From contig NTMA01000007.1 in NCBI GenBank assembly GCA_002917075.1, positions 620,001-684,000 on the forward strand: DNA of 64,000 nucleotides, written 5' to 3'. Below, one piece after another: positions 54,273 through 64,000 of the stretch. Each line of letters opens with the position of its first letter. Within the stretch, counting starts at the first letter, position 1. The stretch is from Hawksworthiomyces lignivorus (lineage: Eukaryota > Ascomycota > Sordariomycetes > Ophiostomatales > Ophiostomataceae). The position numbers and the translations under genes were made by a program. A model generated the notes under the pieces. That model saw only the letters and a list, made by a program, of their open reading frames with translations. It made no database searches and was not told where the DNA came from.

Positions 54273-55459
54273 CTCGACCTGAGCTCCGGTGTCTGTATGA
54301 AGAAATCTGCGCGACGAGCTGCTACCAAAGCGTCCTAGACACGGCAGCAGTTAGCAGCTAGCGATAGCAACAGAGCCTTCCCCTAGAAGCTGCACCTACG
54401 GTCCGAACGCGGCAGAGCCGAATGGGCGGCTCGCCGCTGAGGCTCTGAGCCAGCTTTGCGAGTGGCAGCTATCCAACCACGCGCCGTGGGATGGCAAATC
54501 TTAGAGCAATGCCGGGTCGCAGGGGAGCTGCGTATGGCCAATGGGTGCCGCGTTGGCCTTGCAAGAAAAGCAAAAGCAGAATTGAGGCGAATTGGAGGCA
54601 TTTTGCGTGGAGGTGATGTGCAGCTGTAGTCATCCTGTTGAGGCCAACCCAACTGGAGTGATGAGGCCAATCCAACCTTCCAGGTACGGTCAGAGTCACG
54701 TTACTGTTTATTCCTGTGCTTATGTCTCTGGGAGACAAATTTCGCACAAATAAATAAATAAGGAATTAAAAGTTTATCCGCCTATCCCACAAGAAACCCC
54801 TCCGAAGCAGACAAATTTCTTCCCTTTACCGCCTATTTTCAATCTCGTCGCATGTTGATCGCCAGCAAAAGACAAGAATGCTCAACTGCCGCGAAGCAAG
54901 CTAAGATACAGACGGAGTATTACAGACCGTGTGCAACGATACGAAATACGACTAGGAACATTCCCACACTTTTAGCACAGTATGAATACGAATTGCCCAG
55001 AAGCACAAGAAATAGCACGAGAAATAGCACGTGGGTTGCCACCAACGGAGTTGCGAGACCGGGACGTGGCACCTGTGGCACCTGACCGCCCACACCGCCC
55101 AGCGGAGCCAATGCCAATGTATGTGCTCTAAGTGGGCGGTGGACAGGCCGACCCCACCGCCACTAGGATGGAGAAACTTTTTTTTGGCAGCGATAGAGGA
55201 AGCGGAGCTGCAGAGGAAGCGGCAAAATTTCCAAAATTTCAAAAGGCGAGCCGACGAACCGATGAAAAATCCACAGAAACAAAGCCCTCCTGATGGAGAG
55301 GCAATGTATGCATTGACCTCACCGGCACACGGGCATTTCAGTTTTAGTCTTCCGTCTGTTGTCTCTGTAGAAACATTCGTACAGTAGCAGAGAAGCAGGA
55401 TCTGTCTCTGTCGATATCGACCGCTGTGATCCCTCCAGCCCAGGAACTGCTCTGCAAAA
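54273..55459. other. Intergenic before ADE4, no gene seen
   Basis: Contains a short direct repeat (agaaatagcacg twice at about 55009-55031). The last few hundred bases are probably the ADE4 promoter. Confidence 0.45.
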
Positions 55460-58163
55460 ATGTGTGGCGTTTCCGCTCTTCTGGTTCGTCCAATCTCTCT
55501 CTGCCCTGCATCGCTTCTTATTCTTGTGATGTCCTTTTACCCACTCACAGATGCACGCCCCTGTGCATCTGAGATCTATACGATCAAAAAGTGTCTCGAT
55601 CGAACCCGCCCACGCTGCTCGCATCGCTTCATACTTTTATGCTTCGTGCTTCCTGTCTCGTGCCTTTTCTTCAGCATTTGGGATCCTCTTTTTGGCTAAC
55701 CTGTTTTTTCCGCAGCTGGCCGATACCAAGGCCACTACGGCCGCAGTGGATCTCCATGAGTCCTTGTACTTTCTGCAACATGTAAGACCATCATCCAGTG
55801 CTTCTCACACCTTCCGTCTTCCTAGTCGCGGCGTATCGGCGGAGATTGCCAATGAGCTCCTCTATACGCTTTGCGACAAAAGGGTATCGGACATTCTATG
55901 CATATGCATATGCATGTGCATGTGCTCGGCTTTAGTCCGCTCGTGTGACAATACTGACAAGGCATACTATAGAGAGGCCAAGATGCTGCTGGCATCACTG
56001 TCTGCCAGGGCGGGCGGTTGTACCAGTGCAAGGGCAACGGCATGGCTGCAAAGGTCTTTGAGGACGGCAAGCGCATCGCCGATCTGCCAGGCTATGCCGG
56101 CATCAGCCATCTGCGGTATCCCACGGCAGGAACCTCGTCTGCGTATGACCTCTCTTTCCTTCTTTGTATTTTCTCTCTCTATATATGCATATATGCGTTT
56201 TAGGCGCATGCGCATTCGCATCTGCATCCGCCTCCGCATGCCTGGAGTCATCCACTGCTAATACCAAACGCATCCAGTTCCGAGGCGCAGCCGTTCTATG
56301 TCAACTCGCCATTCGGCTTGTGCATGAGCGTCAACGGCAACTTGGTGAACAGCGACGAGCTCCGCCGTTTTCTGGACTTGGAAGCGCATCGCCACGTGAA
56401 CACCGACTCTGACTCGGAGCTTCTGTAAGGCTTCTCCTCCTCCCCAAGGTCTAGTGGGATTTGTAAAGTTGCTGACGCGCGCGCGCGCACACGCATAGGC
56501 TCAACATATTTGCGCATGCTCTCAACGAGCTGAAAAAGGCTCGTGCCAATGTCGACGATGTCTTCACTGCGCTGCAAGAAGTATACGCTCGATGCCGGGG
56601 CGCCTTTGCCTGCACCGCCATGATCACGGGCTTCGGCATTCTAGGATTCAGAGACGCGAACGGCATCCGGCCCCTGTGCCTCGGCTCCCGCCCCTCGACC
56701 ACCCTCGAGGGCGGCACCGACTATTTCATGGCCTCCGAGTCCATCGCCCTGACGCAGCTCGGCTTCTCCGACATTGTCGACATCCTGCCCGGCCAGGCCG
56801 TCTTCGTCGAGAAGGGCGGCCGCGTCCAGTTCCGCCAGATCGTCCAGCCGCAGTCCTACACCCCGGACTCGTTCGAGTTCGTCTACTTTGCGCGGCCCGA
56901 GTCCACCATCGACGGCCTGTCCGTCCACCGCAGCCGCCAAAACATGGGCCTCAAGGTCGCCAAGAAGATGCGCCGCGTCCTCGGCGACGACGTCATCAAG
57001 AAGATCGACGTCATCGTCCCCGTCCCCGAGACCAGCAACACCGCCGCCGCCGTCCTCGCCGAGTACCTCGAGAAGCCCTTCTCCTGCGCCTTTGTCAAGA
57101 ACCGCTACGTCTACCGCACTTTTATCCTGCCGGGCCAGAGCGCCCGCCAGAAGAGCGTCCGCCGCAAGCTGTCGCCCATCAAGTCCGAGTTCAAGGGAAA
57201 GGTCGTCTGCCTGGTCGACGACTCCATCGTGCGCGGCACCACATCACGAGAAATCGTACGTACTATGCTGTTTGGAAATATCCCCGCTGCTCCAAAAAAC
57301 ACAGCCCTCACAACGAGCGCGCTGCTGACTATAGCTCTCCAGGTGCAAATGGCTCGCGAGGCCGGAGCCGTCGGCGTGTACTTCGTCTCGTGCTCGCCAG
57401 AAGTCACGCACCCCCATGTTGTCAGTATTCCCGCTACGCGAGAAATTCTCGCAAGAGATTACTTGGCGCAGAACACAGACTAACTTCTCTGCAGTATGGC
57501 ATCGATCTTGCCGACAGTTCTGGTAGGTGTTCTTATTTTTTGCCGCCGTTTCAGCAGCTTTTGCTATGGGTGTGCCTTATCCATAACCGCATGCTAACAG
57601 TGGGATGCAGAGCTTATGGCCCACAACAAGACCGTCAAGGAGATCGCCCAGTATATGAATGCCGACGAGGTCATCTACCAGGACATTGAAGACCTCCGCG
57701 ACGCCTGCGTCGAGGCCGCCGAGAGCGGCTCCACCGAGATCGCCGACTTCGAGTTCGGCGTCTTCACCGGCAAGTACCAGACTGAGGTCCCCGAGGACTA
57801 TTTTGAGCACCTGGGACGCACAGCAGCCAAGAAGAACGGCATCAAGCGGAAGCTTGACCATGACAGCGGCGCCGACGGCCGCGGCGACGGCAGCGCGGGC
57901 GTCGCCAAGAAGCAGCTCCCCACAGTCGTGGCGAACGGCGGGCCCGTCAACGTGGCTGGGAAGCCGCACCACGCGCACACGCTGTCCGACGATGACGCCG
58001 CAGAGAACAAGGTCGAACAACAGGTCGACATAAGGTAAGAACTTTCTTCCCTCTTCTCTCTCCTCTCTTCTAAAACAAGAGACTCAGTCGGCTATGACCG
58101 GCATTTTTCTTCGGTACAGCTAACATGTTGTATAGTCTCCACAACGTGGCAGATGAGCGCTGA
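55460..58163 (+). CDS. ADE4: Amidophosphoribosyltransferase
   Basis: First enzyme of purine synthesis: glutamine plus PRPP gives phosphoribosylamine, in the cytosol. Nine exons: 55460-55483, 55716-55781, 55973-56142, 56278-56424, 56499-57255, 57343-57420, 57495-57522, 57611-58034 and 58136-58163, total 573 residues. It starts MCGVSALL, with Cys2 the glutaminase nucleophile. [17 protein letters not shown] and [10 protein letters not shown] mark the glutaminase half, and [17 protein letters not shown] is the PRPP loop. [21 protein letters not shown] is restored by splicing a 28-base exon. The 3' end is either DIR-stop at 58038 or, preferred, a last intron giving [11 protein letters not shown]. 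The product is single-copy and conserved, so this gene anchors the window to core chromosome. No lesions seen. Confidence 0.95.
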
Positions 58164-58494
58164 GATGTGCATTACGTTGAAATGTTTTAGTCTTTTCTAA
58201 TTATCTTTCTTTTTCTCTTTTTTTTGGTTCTTGATTTAAAAGTCGCATTATAGATAGGAGAATTATAGCACAATATGAAAAGCATTTAAAATGGCCATAT
58301 ACTATCTTCTTAACATTATGGCCAGTCTTGTGCGTATAGTCAGCCGCAAACGAAGAGTCTAAACATGCTATCTCTCAGATAAATAGCTGCGAAAATCAGG
58401 CTATCTATATAATATAAAATTTATTGTAAAGTAATACGCTGAAGATAAAAGTATTTCTCGCTTGCTCACATGGCATGTAGATTCTTAAATTGGT
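58164..58494. other. Intergenic between convergent genes
   Basis: AT-rich 3' flanks of ADE4 and the acyltransferase. Nothing else seen. Confidence 0.4.
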
Positions 58495-60094
58495 TCAAAT
58501 CACTTCCTCTTGCATCTTCTCTTCCATGAGACCCCATAGCCCCTTCGCCCTATTACCAGAGAGCCAGTAGTTCCCTTCGGTATCCTTTCCCACAATGATG
58601 ATTCCGTCCGAGAAGCTGTAGGGTCCTTGCACGCTCTGAACATAAGAGGGCGTCAGCGGCCCGGTCCGCGGGGTGGCCGCCGCAGCCGCGAGATCCGTCC
58701 CGTACATGTTTGCCTTCTGCCAGTTGGACATCATCAACAGCTGCATCGAGCTGTTACCGAAAAATGGCGGCGCTCTGTTGCTGGGGTCCTGCCGGATGAA
58801 AGACGTGTAGGCCTCGACCTGCGCCCGGGATCCTTGCTCCAAGATTGATTTTCGGATGTGAGCCGCCAAGAAACTCAGAGGCTTCTGGAGAATGTCCTTT
58901 GCAGGTAGTAGAGTGACCAAGAAGCCCACGCAGTTGCTGAGAAATGGGCGATTGTCAGGATTCAGGTCCTTCAGGACAGGCCGCCACTGGTAGGCTTGTT
59001 GCACGGCAACCTAGAGCTGGTCAGAAATTGGTTCTCGGTTGCGCATATCTCTAAAAATAACCAACTACATACCGTCTTTGCAGAGTCTTCTGGGAGGTTC
59101 GCAATAGCAAGGCGTGTAAACCAAGCCAGCAGAACGTCTCCTTCGCTCAGAAACGGTTCATCCGCCTTCTCAGACGAGCCCCGAGCAGCCAGCTCCGCCA
59201 CGGCTTTCGCTCGCAGTTTTGCTAGGTATGCAGCCGGAACGCACACCATACGATGCTCTTGGGCCCGGATCGCCAGGTTGTAGACGTTCTGGAGCGCCCA
59301 CCAGACCAGGCCAGGTTTTGACACGTGCAGATCAGCAAGAACGTGGCGCTCAGTCGGGCTCTTGCCGCAGTGCTCCAGAATGTAGTTGTCCGGTGCCAGC
59401 GGTTCAATGATCTCGTCCTCTCTTCCCTGGAGCATCAGAGTCCAGGCGTCCAGCAGCGATCTCTTTGCTGTGGCGTCGAAGGAGAGGTGCAGCCAATGCA
59501 GCACAACGGCAGTCGCATTTTTGAACGAAACGACGCGCATCCCAAGCTGGGGCCGATCTGTGGTGGTATAGTCGCTCTGCTTTGTGGGAATGTTGGGTCC
59601 GTGAATCAGCGTCGAGAGATCATCCGGATTACCAACAATTCCTGGGCGGCCATTTTGCGGCGGGCGGGGGATCTGCGACCCGACGGGATGGTCTTCCACA
59701 GCCACGTCGATCAGGTTCAAGTGGTCGAAGGCGACGGCTAGGCGGTCCTGAGAAAACGAGGCGGGAATGTGGTGCTCGAGCTCTCCATTTTCCTAAAAGC
59801 TTTATGAGCACAAGACGACAGAGCAAAATAATAGGAAACAGAAGAAGGGAGCCGTCACTGAGCTCTAACATTTTTTCGGAGCCGGGCTCCCAGCTTGTTC
59901 CATCCGGGACGGCTGACCAACCGCTCTAGAGAATTGTGAAGTTTCAGAGGGTCGAGGACATCATCAAACACGAATAGTGTATACAAGACAAATGTTCGAA
60001 AAATGATGGTGTTATCAAAGAAACCAACTGGGATGACCGTGTCGGTCGGCACCCGCACCGGTACTTTGGGCTGGCTTGACAAGAAATCGAACAT
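58495..60094 (-). CDS. BAHD-like acyltransferase (transferase family PF02458)
   Basis: Exons 60094-59870, 59792-59073 and 59010-58495 splice to 486 residues. The active-site HxxxD is HLSFD near residue 175, in LHWLHLSFDATA. The N-terminus (VPTDTVIPVGFFDN) and the PLKLHNSLERLVSRPGWNKLGARLR helix are typical of fungal members. The second structural motif is weak: SNWQKANMYGTDLA replaces DFGWG, as in many fungal relatives. It would transfer an acyl group from CoA to a hydroxyl or amine of a small molecule. The first donor is GTTAGA, which is unusual but gives LRKN|ENGELEHH. It is convergent with ADE4; no partner genes suggest its substrate. Confidence 0.85.
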
Positions 60095-61043
60095 TCTCCA
60101 ACTCTATTCACAGGTACGGTTGAGGTGGGTGGTAGGGTAGAGATTCTGGCCTGACCCAGAAGAAGTCGGTACCTGGGTAGATTTTAACTGATCCAGTCGC
60201 AATGAACCAAACATAGAAGACGGAAAGCAACGCTAATAGGATGCCACAAGGCCACGCCATAAGAAATTAGACATACGAACGTGGCTTGTGGATTCCCTGT
60301 CATCCCTTGCGGCACAATGTCCTCATAAGGCATGCCATCCTTTCTGAGGCAGGAAGATAGAGCCTTCTAGCATGCATGTCAAGAATAAGTGGGTGGATGC
60401 TCTCCATCTTGGCGGATGCAACTTCCTATATGAATTCACACCACAGCATACAGAATGATGTATCATATTGTTCTAGCGATGAAACGGTGACCCATTAATA
60501 TCCAAACCAAACCAATTTTGGACCTAAGAAAAGGCAAAAGGGGTTGAACAATATTCATGACATATTTAAACAAGCAACTGTACCTCTTTCTAATGTAGCA
60601 AGGCAGGGGACTGAGGCATTAGATATGATATTTTGTTGGCTAGCCTTCTTTGTATATGCAAATATTTAGCCCTACGCATAGTTACACATAATCTAGAACG
60701 AATTAACAAGCCGTGTGCAAGCACATACATCCGCGCCTCGCAAGACCTCTGTACCCAATACGAAATACGTGAGTTGGCGTACCAGGATACTGGAAGACTG
60801 GGTAGTTTCTCATAACCCAGTTATTTGTGCCCAGTTCTCCGGCAGATGGGTGGATACACAATACACGAAATCCTGGACTGCCCCACTACCTTTATTTGTT
60901 CAGTGACTGTCCCTTGTTAATTAGGAGCGCAAATCACATTAACTATGTACGGAGTATGTAGAGGTCTGCTGTTTTGCCCCTTTTGAAGTGCTTAATCGAG
61001 ACAAACCGCTGAAGAATCTCTCCACAACGACGACGACCTCTCC

Positions 61044-61075
<32 letters not shown>

Positions 61076-62035
61076 TAATAATAATAATAATTAATTAATT
61101 AATTAAAAAAATTTGAAAAAAAAATTATTTAAAAGAGAAAGCAGTGTATCCATATCCCATATAATGTATACCTCTGTTTACAACATAGCAAATGACTTGG
61201 GCCTGCTGTTGTTTTTTCAAATCCTATATGCATAAGTGTCTAGATGTATGCATCTCTCAATTACCACCAGCGATCATTGTCCGCCATGTGCTGGAAAACT
61301 TGCGGTGGTCTTGGGATCCGTAGAGACAAAATGAAACCGAAATACTTATAGAAGCAACCCACTATACATACATACTTCCAGTAGATCACAATAGAAGTAC
61401 TGATACCTCCGTATTGCGCAGGCCGGTATATCTTACGATGATAAGTCCAACCGACGCGGCCCACAATTTCCTCAACCTTGGTTTTTATACTTCTGGGGTG
61501 TACTCCGTATCACAGTTCATCAGTCTATTCCCTACATATGTGCATACAGGGGATGATTTAGAAAAGCCTTGGAAATTCTTGCGGATACTGCTCCATAAAC
61601 TCCCAAGATCCCCCTTTTGAACTTGCACAAATTAATCAGTACTGTTACTTACAATTACGACGTTGAGCCGTGTCTGTTTCTGGTGTTCCATAGAGGGCTA
61701 CGATCGCCATAGACTAGGAGGCGAAGCTCAGGAGACTCCCTCCACTCTGGGGATCAGTCCCTGGCTCTGTCATTGAAGCCGTTCGGCTCTTCTATTATCG
61801 CTACTAGATCCCACTTATGGCAGTAGATTTCGAAACTGGAGAAGCGGAAAAACAACAACACAACCGGAGAAGGTCCTGGTGGATCTAACGTTTTGTTACT
61901 TTAGGATGCCGATTCCCAGAAAGAGCAGTGAAAGAAGCTTTTCGATTTTGCTTCCACAGACGATTTCGGTTGTTGCTGCTGTCTGTTTTCAATGACTGCA
62001 ACGACTCTGCCAGCCCCATCAACCACCGGCTGAAG
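60095..62035. other. Intergenic with simple-sequence tract
   Basis: About 1.9 kb without a supported gene. Contains a 24-base A run with AAT and TTAA repeats (61046-61130) and several acggagta-type motifs (60948, 61405, 61501). Confidence 0.5.
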
Positions 62036-63426
62036 ATGGATTCCCTGATGAGCCGAGATGCAGAAGGCGACCGCATATCCCAAATCGCAAATAGCCTCCC
62101 GCCAATACCAGTTCGCGGCTTTACGCTAGCAATCCAGGTAGTAACATATCTTGTCACTATACTCGCCACTATCATCGTTGCTCTTCGCATATATGTTCGA
62201 TTGAGACTGTCGGGATCACAGCGGGCATGGGGCTGGGACGATATATTCGCGGTATGCGGATGGGTGAGTCGGTTTCCCTTTGCCAGCATCCGATTATGCC
62301 TGAGAGAGGTTGCTGACATGCCAGCTCCCCTTTATACCGTCGGTCGTCTTCCTAATCCTCGCAACTTATTGGGGCTTGGGCGCCCACGATGACCGCATAC
62401 CTGATGGTATGATTGTGTACTACCGTGTGCGGGTGAAAATGTACATGGTCTACTTTGAGCTCATCTACTTCGCCTCGTCCATGCTCACGAAGCTCGCCGT
62501 TGCGGTCATGATTTTACGACTGAGCACCGCCCGGCGATATGTATATATCATCTGGGGAAGCATTGCGCTGCTGGGCGTCAACGGCGTCGTCTGCCTGATC
62601 ATCTTCTTCGCCAGCTGCTCGCCATTGCCCACTTTGTGGAATGAGAAGCTGTAAGTGCCGTATGTCTGATGCTCTTGTATTTGGCACCAGCTAACAAACT
62701 GCGAAGAGGCCATTGCCGACTGCCTTATGGCTGGATCATTGTCAGCTATGTAGGCTCGATATTCCTAGCCGTGGTTGATTGGACATGCGCAATTACGCCT
62801 TTCTTTATGCTTCAGAACTTGCAGATGCCCAGCCGGCGGAAAATCTCTATACAGATCATTCTCGGCCTGGGCATCATTGGAAGTGCGGCTGGCCTTGTCC
62901 GAATGGGTTACTACCACACTTATGATGCGGACAAATATCCGAATGAGTCCCTGTGTAGGTCTCCTACCAATTTATCGACAGAGATGGCGCAGACGCTGAC
63001 AGCATAACTTTAGATAACTGGGGGAGCACTATTCTTTGGTCCGTCCTTGAGGCCGGCTTTGGTATCATAACGTGCTCCTTGCCCCCACTTCGGAAGCTCT
63101 TCAAGAAGTTCTACAAGGGCTCCTCAGACCAGTCTGCCATGATGTCCGGAATGGGAACAAAAGATGTGAGTCACAACCCAGATATGCCTAACTTGTCATA
63201 CGTGTTATTGACTCGTCTTCTTTTCTTCCAGGGAGACACGGAACTCAACAGTGTTGGCTTAAAGCAAAACGGCGGAGTACCCAATCTCCGCAGAAAGGAC
63301 TATTCGCAGTGGGATCGACTTGACGACGAGCAGTCGACTTCCAGCCGACAGCACATCATCAAGTCAGTCCAAGTGAGCGTCGAAACCAGCAGCGCTGAGG
63401 GCATGCCGTGGAATATGCACAAGTAA
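62036..63426 (+). CDS. Seven-helix integral membrane protein (fungal rhodopsin-like domain, PF20684)
   Basis: Exons 62036-62263, 62325-62650, 62707-62954, 63014-63165 and 63232-63426 splice to 382 residues. The N-terminus is short and outside; helix 1 (VVTYLVTILATIIVALRIYVRLR) is followed by GWDDIFAVCGW, the family mark. ELIYFASSMLTKLAVAVMILRLS, SCSPLPTLWN and IIVSYVGSIFLAVVDWTCAITPFFM are later helices. NWGSTILWSVLEAGFGIITCSLPPLR closes the domain. The tail is polar and probably cytosolic. Related proteins include Pth11-like receptors in plant pathogens, but this one has no CFEM domain. A signalling role is possible and not shown. All splices keep the frame. An upstream frame from 61928 is probably leader sequence. 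Confidence 0.88.
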
Positions 63427-64000
63427 GCAATAGCAATGCTCGTAGAGTGCGAGCGCACAGCTTCGTCTGGACGAAAAGTGCCGTACAGGCAGGGCCGTGT
63501 GCGTTGAATATCATTTTCAAGTGGGAACATACATAGAGTAGGGCATAGCAAAGGAGCTATATGCAGATTATAGACATTTTTATTAGATAAATTCTCGCAA
63601 AGCTGGTGTACTAAATATGTTATCCTCGGCTTTATTTAGCTAAAGATGCGATGTTGAGAGAAAATCCACAATGACGGCAATGTGGACGTGATAGTCCGTC
63701 CCATAAAGTTCTCACATGTGAAGAACGAGCTATTGCAATCCGAGCACTGTTTTTTTGCCGATGGCTGGACAATTGTACTTCTCTGTACGAACGGCCAAGA
63801 TTACCTATATTGGGTTTAGTGTCCGTGAAGACGACCATCGTCAAATCCACTTCACCGCTTGTATTGTACGATATTTTTTTCTCTCTCTTCTCGCTTCCAT
63901 TTTCTAGCCTCTTTTTATTGTGACAGGTCAGCGCACGTGCATCTTATGTTGAGATGCTTTGTTATGTGCTGTCCCTATCCAATCCAGGTTTGTGTGTAGC
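63427..64000. other. Intergenic at right edge, no gene seen
   Basis: The 63632-63850 reverse frame contains a partial HVRTLWDGLSRPHCRHCGFSL stretch that looks like a zinc-finger scrap, but it has no wider support. Confidence 0.4.

Noticed and set aside
56592..57689. 365-codon frame within ADE4
   Set aside because: Shadow of the conserved ADE4 exon in another frame.
1..64000. tRNA, rRNA, CRISPR arrays, complete transposons
   Set aside because: No B-box-like tRNA core, rRNA block, regular spaced repeat array, or transposase/reverse transcriptase motif was found by reading.

Overview
The window is genomic DNA from a filamentous ascomycete (Pezizomycotina). The evidence is short GT-AG introns of about 50-120 bases that break nearly every gene, a fungal-type multimodular NRPS, Zn2Cys6, HET and NACHT-ankyrin proteins, a PF20684-type seven-helix membrane protein, and many fungal MFS transporters. 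I cannot place it more finely. One housekeeping gene, ADE4 (amidophosphoribosyltransferase), sits at 55.5-58.2 kb. Most of the rest is accessory DNA with many decayed genes. All exon structures were worked out by hand from reading frames, splice sites and family motifs, and the intact multi-exon models given here splice to lengths divisible by three.

Layout: 0-7.3 kb holds an amidase remnant, a HOL/DHA1-type MFS transporter, an uncharacterised fungal protein and a poly-glutamine gene with a stop codon in its Q tract. 7.9-31 kb looks like a secondary-metabolite locus: a 2,674-residue two-module NRPS (vestigial C-A-T-C-A-T-terminal C), an O-methyltransferase, an intact amidase, an MECR/Etr1-like enoyl reductase, a cysteine-free AhpD/carboxymuconolactone-decarboxylase-like protein, a monocarboxylate-type MFS transporter, and a short Zn2Cys6 regulator whose 3' end runs into a sugar-transporter pseudogene. 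That these act in one pathway is inferred from adjacency only.

31.9-46 kb mixes an unusual MYND zinc finger-RNase H fusion, a secreted protein with a premature stop, a HET-domain pseudogene, a TauD-like dioxygenase and an intact NACHT-ankyrin NLR whose ankyrin units are almost identical in DNA sequence. The HET pseudogene and the NLR suggest a self/non-self recognition region. 46.7-54.3 kb carries a broken and an intact FAD monooxygenase, an UNC93-like MFS transporter and a large protein of unknown function. 55.4-63.4 kb carries ADE4, a BAHD-like acyltransferase and the seven-helix membrane protein.

A theme of the window is gene decay. At least six gene copies are broken by frameshifts, deletions or single in-frame stops, and most of the stops are the CAG/CAA to TAG/TAA type expected from CpA to TpA change, the direction of repeat-induced point mutation. 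Two introns use GC donors. A 14-base run of N flanked by homopolymers (34454-34467) marks an assembly gap. No tRNA, rRNA, CRISPR array or complete transposon was recognised.
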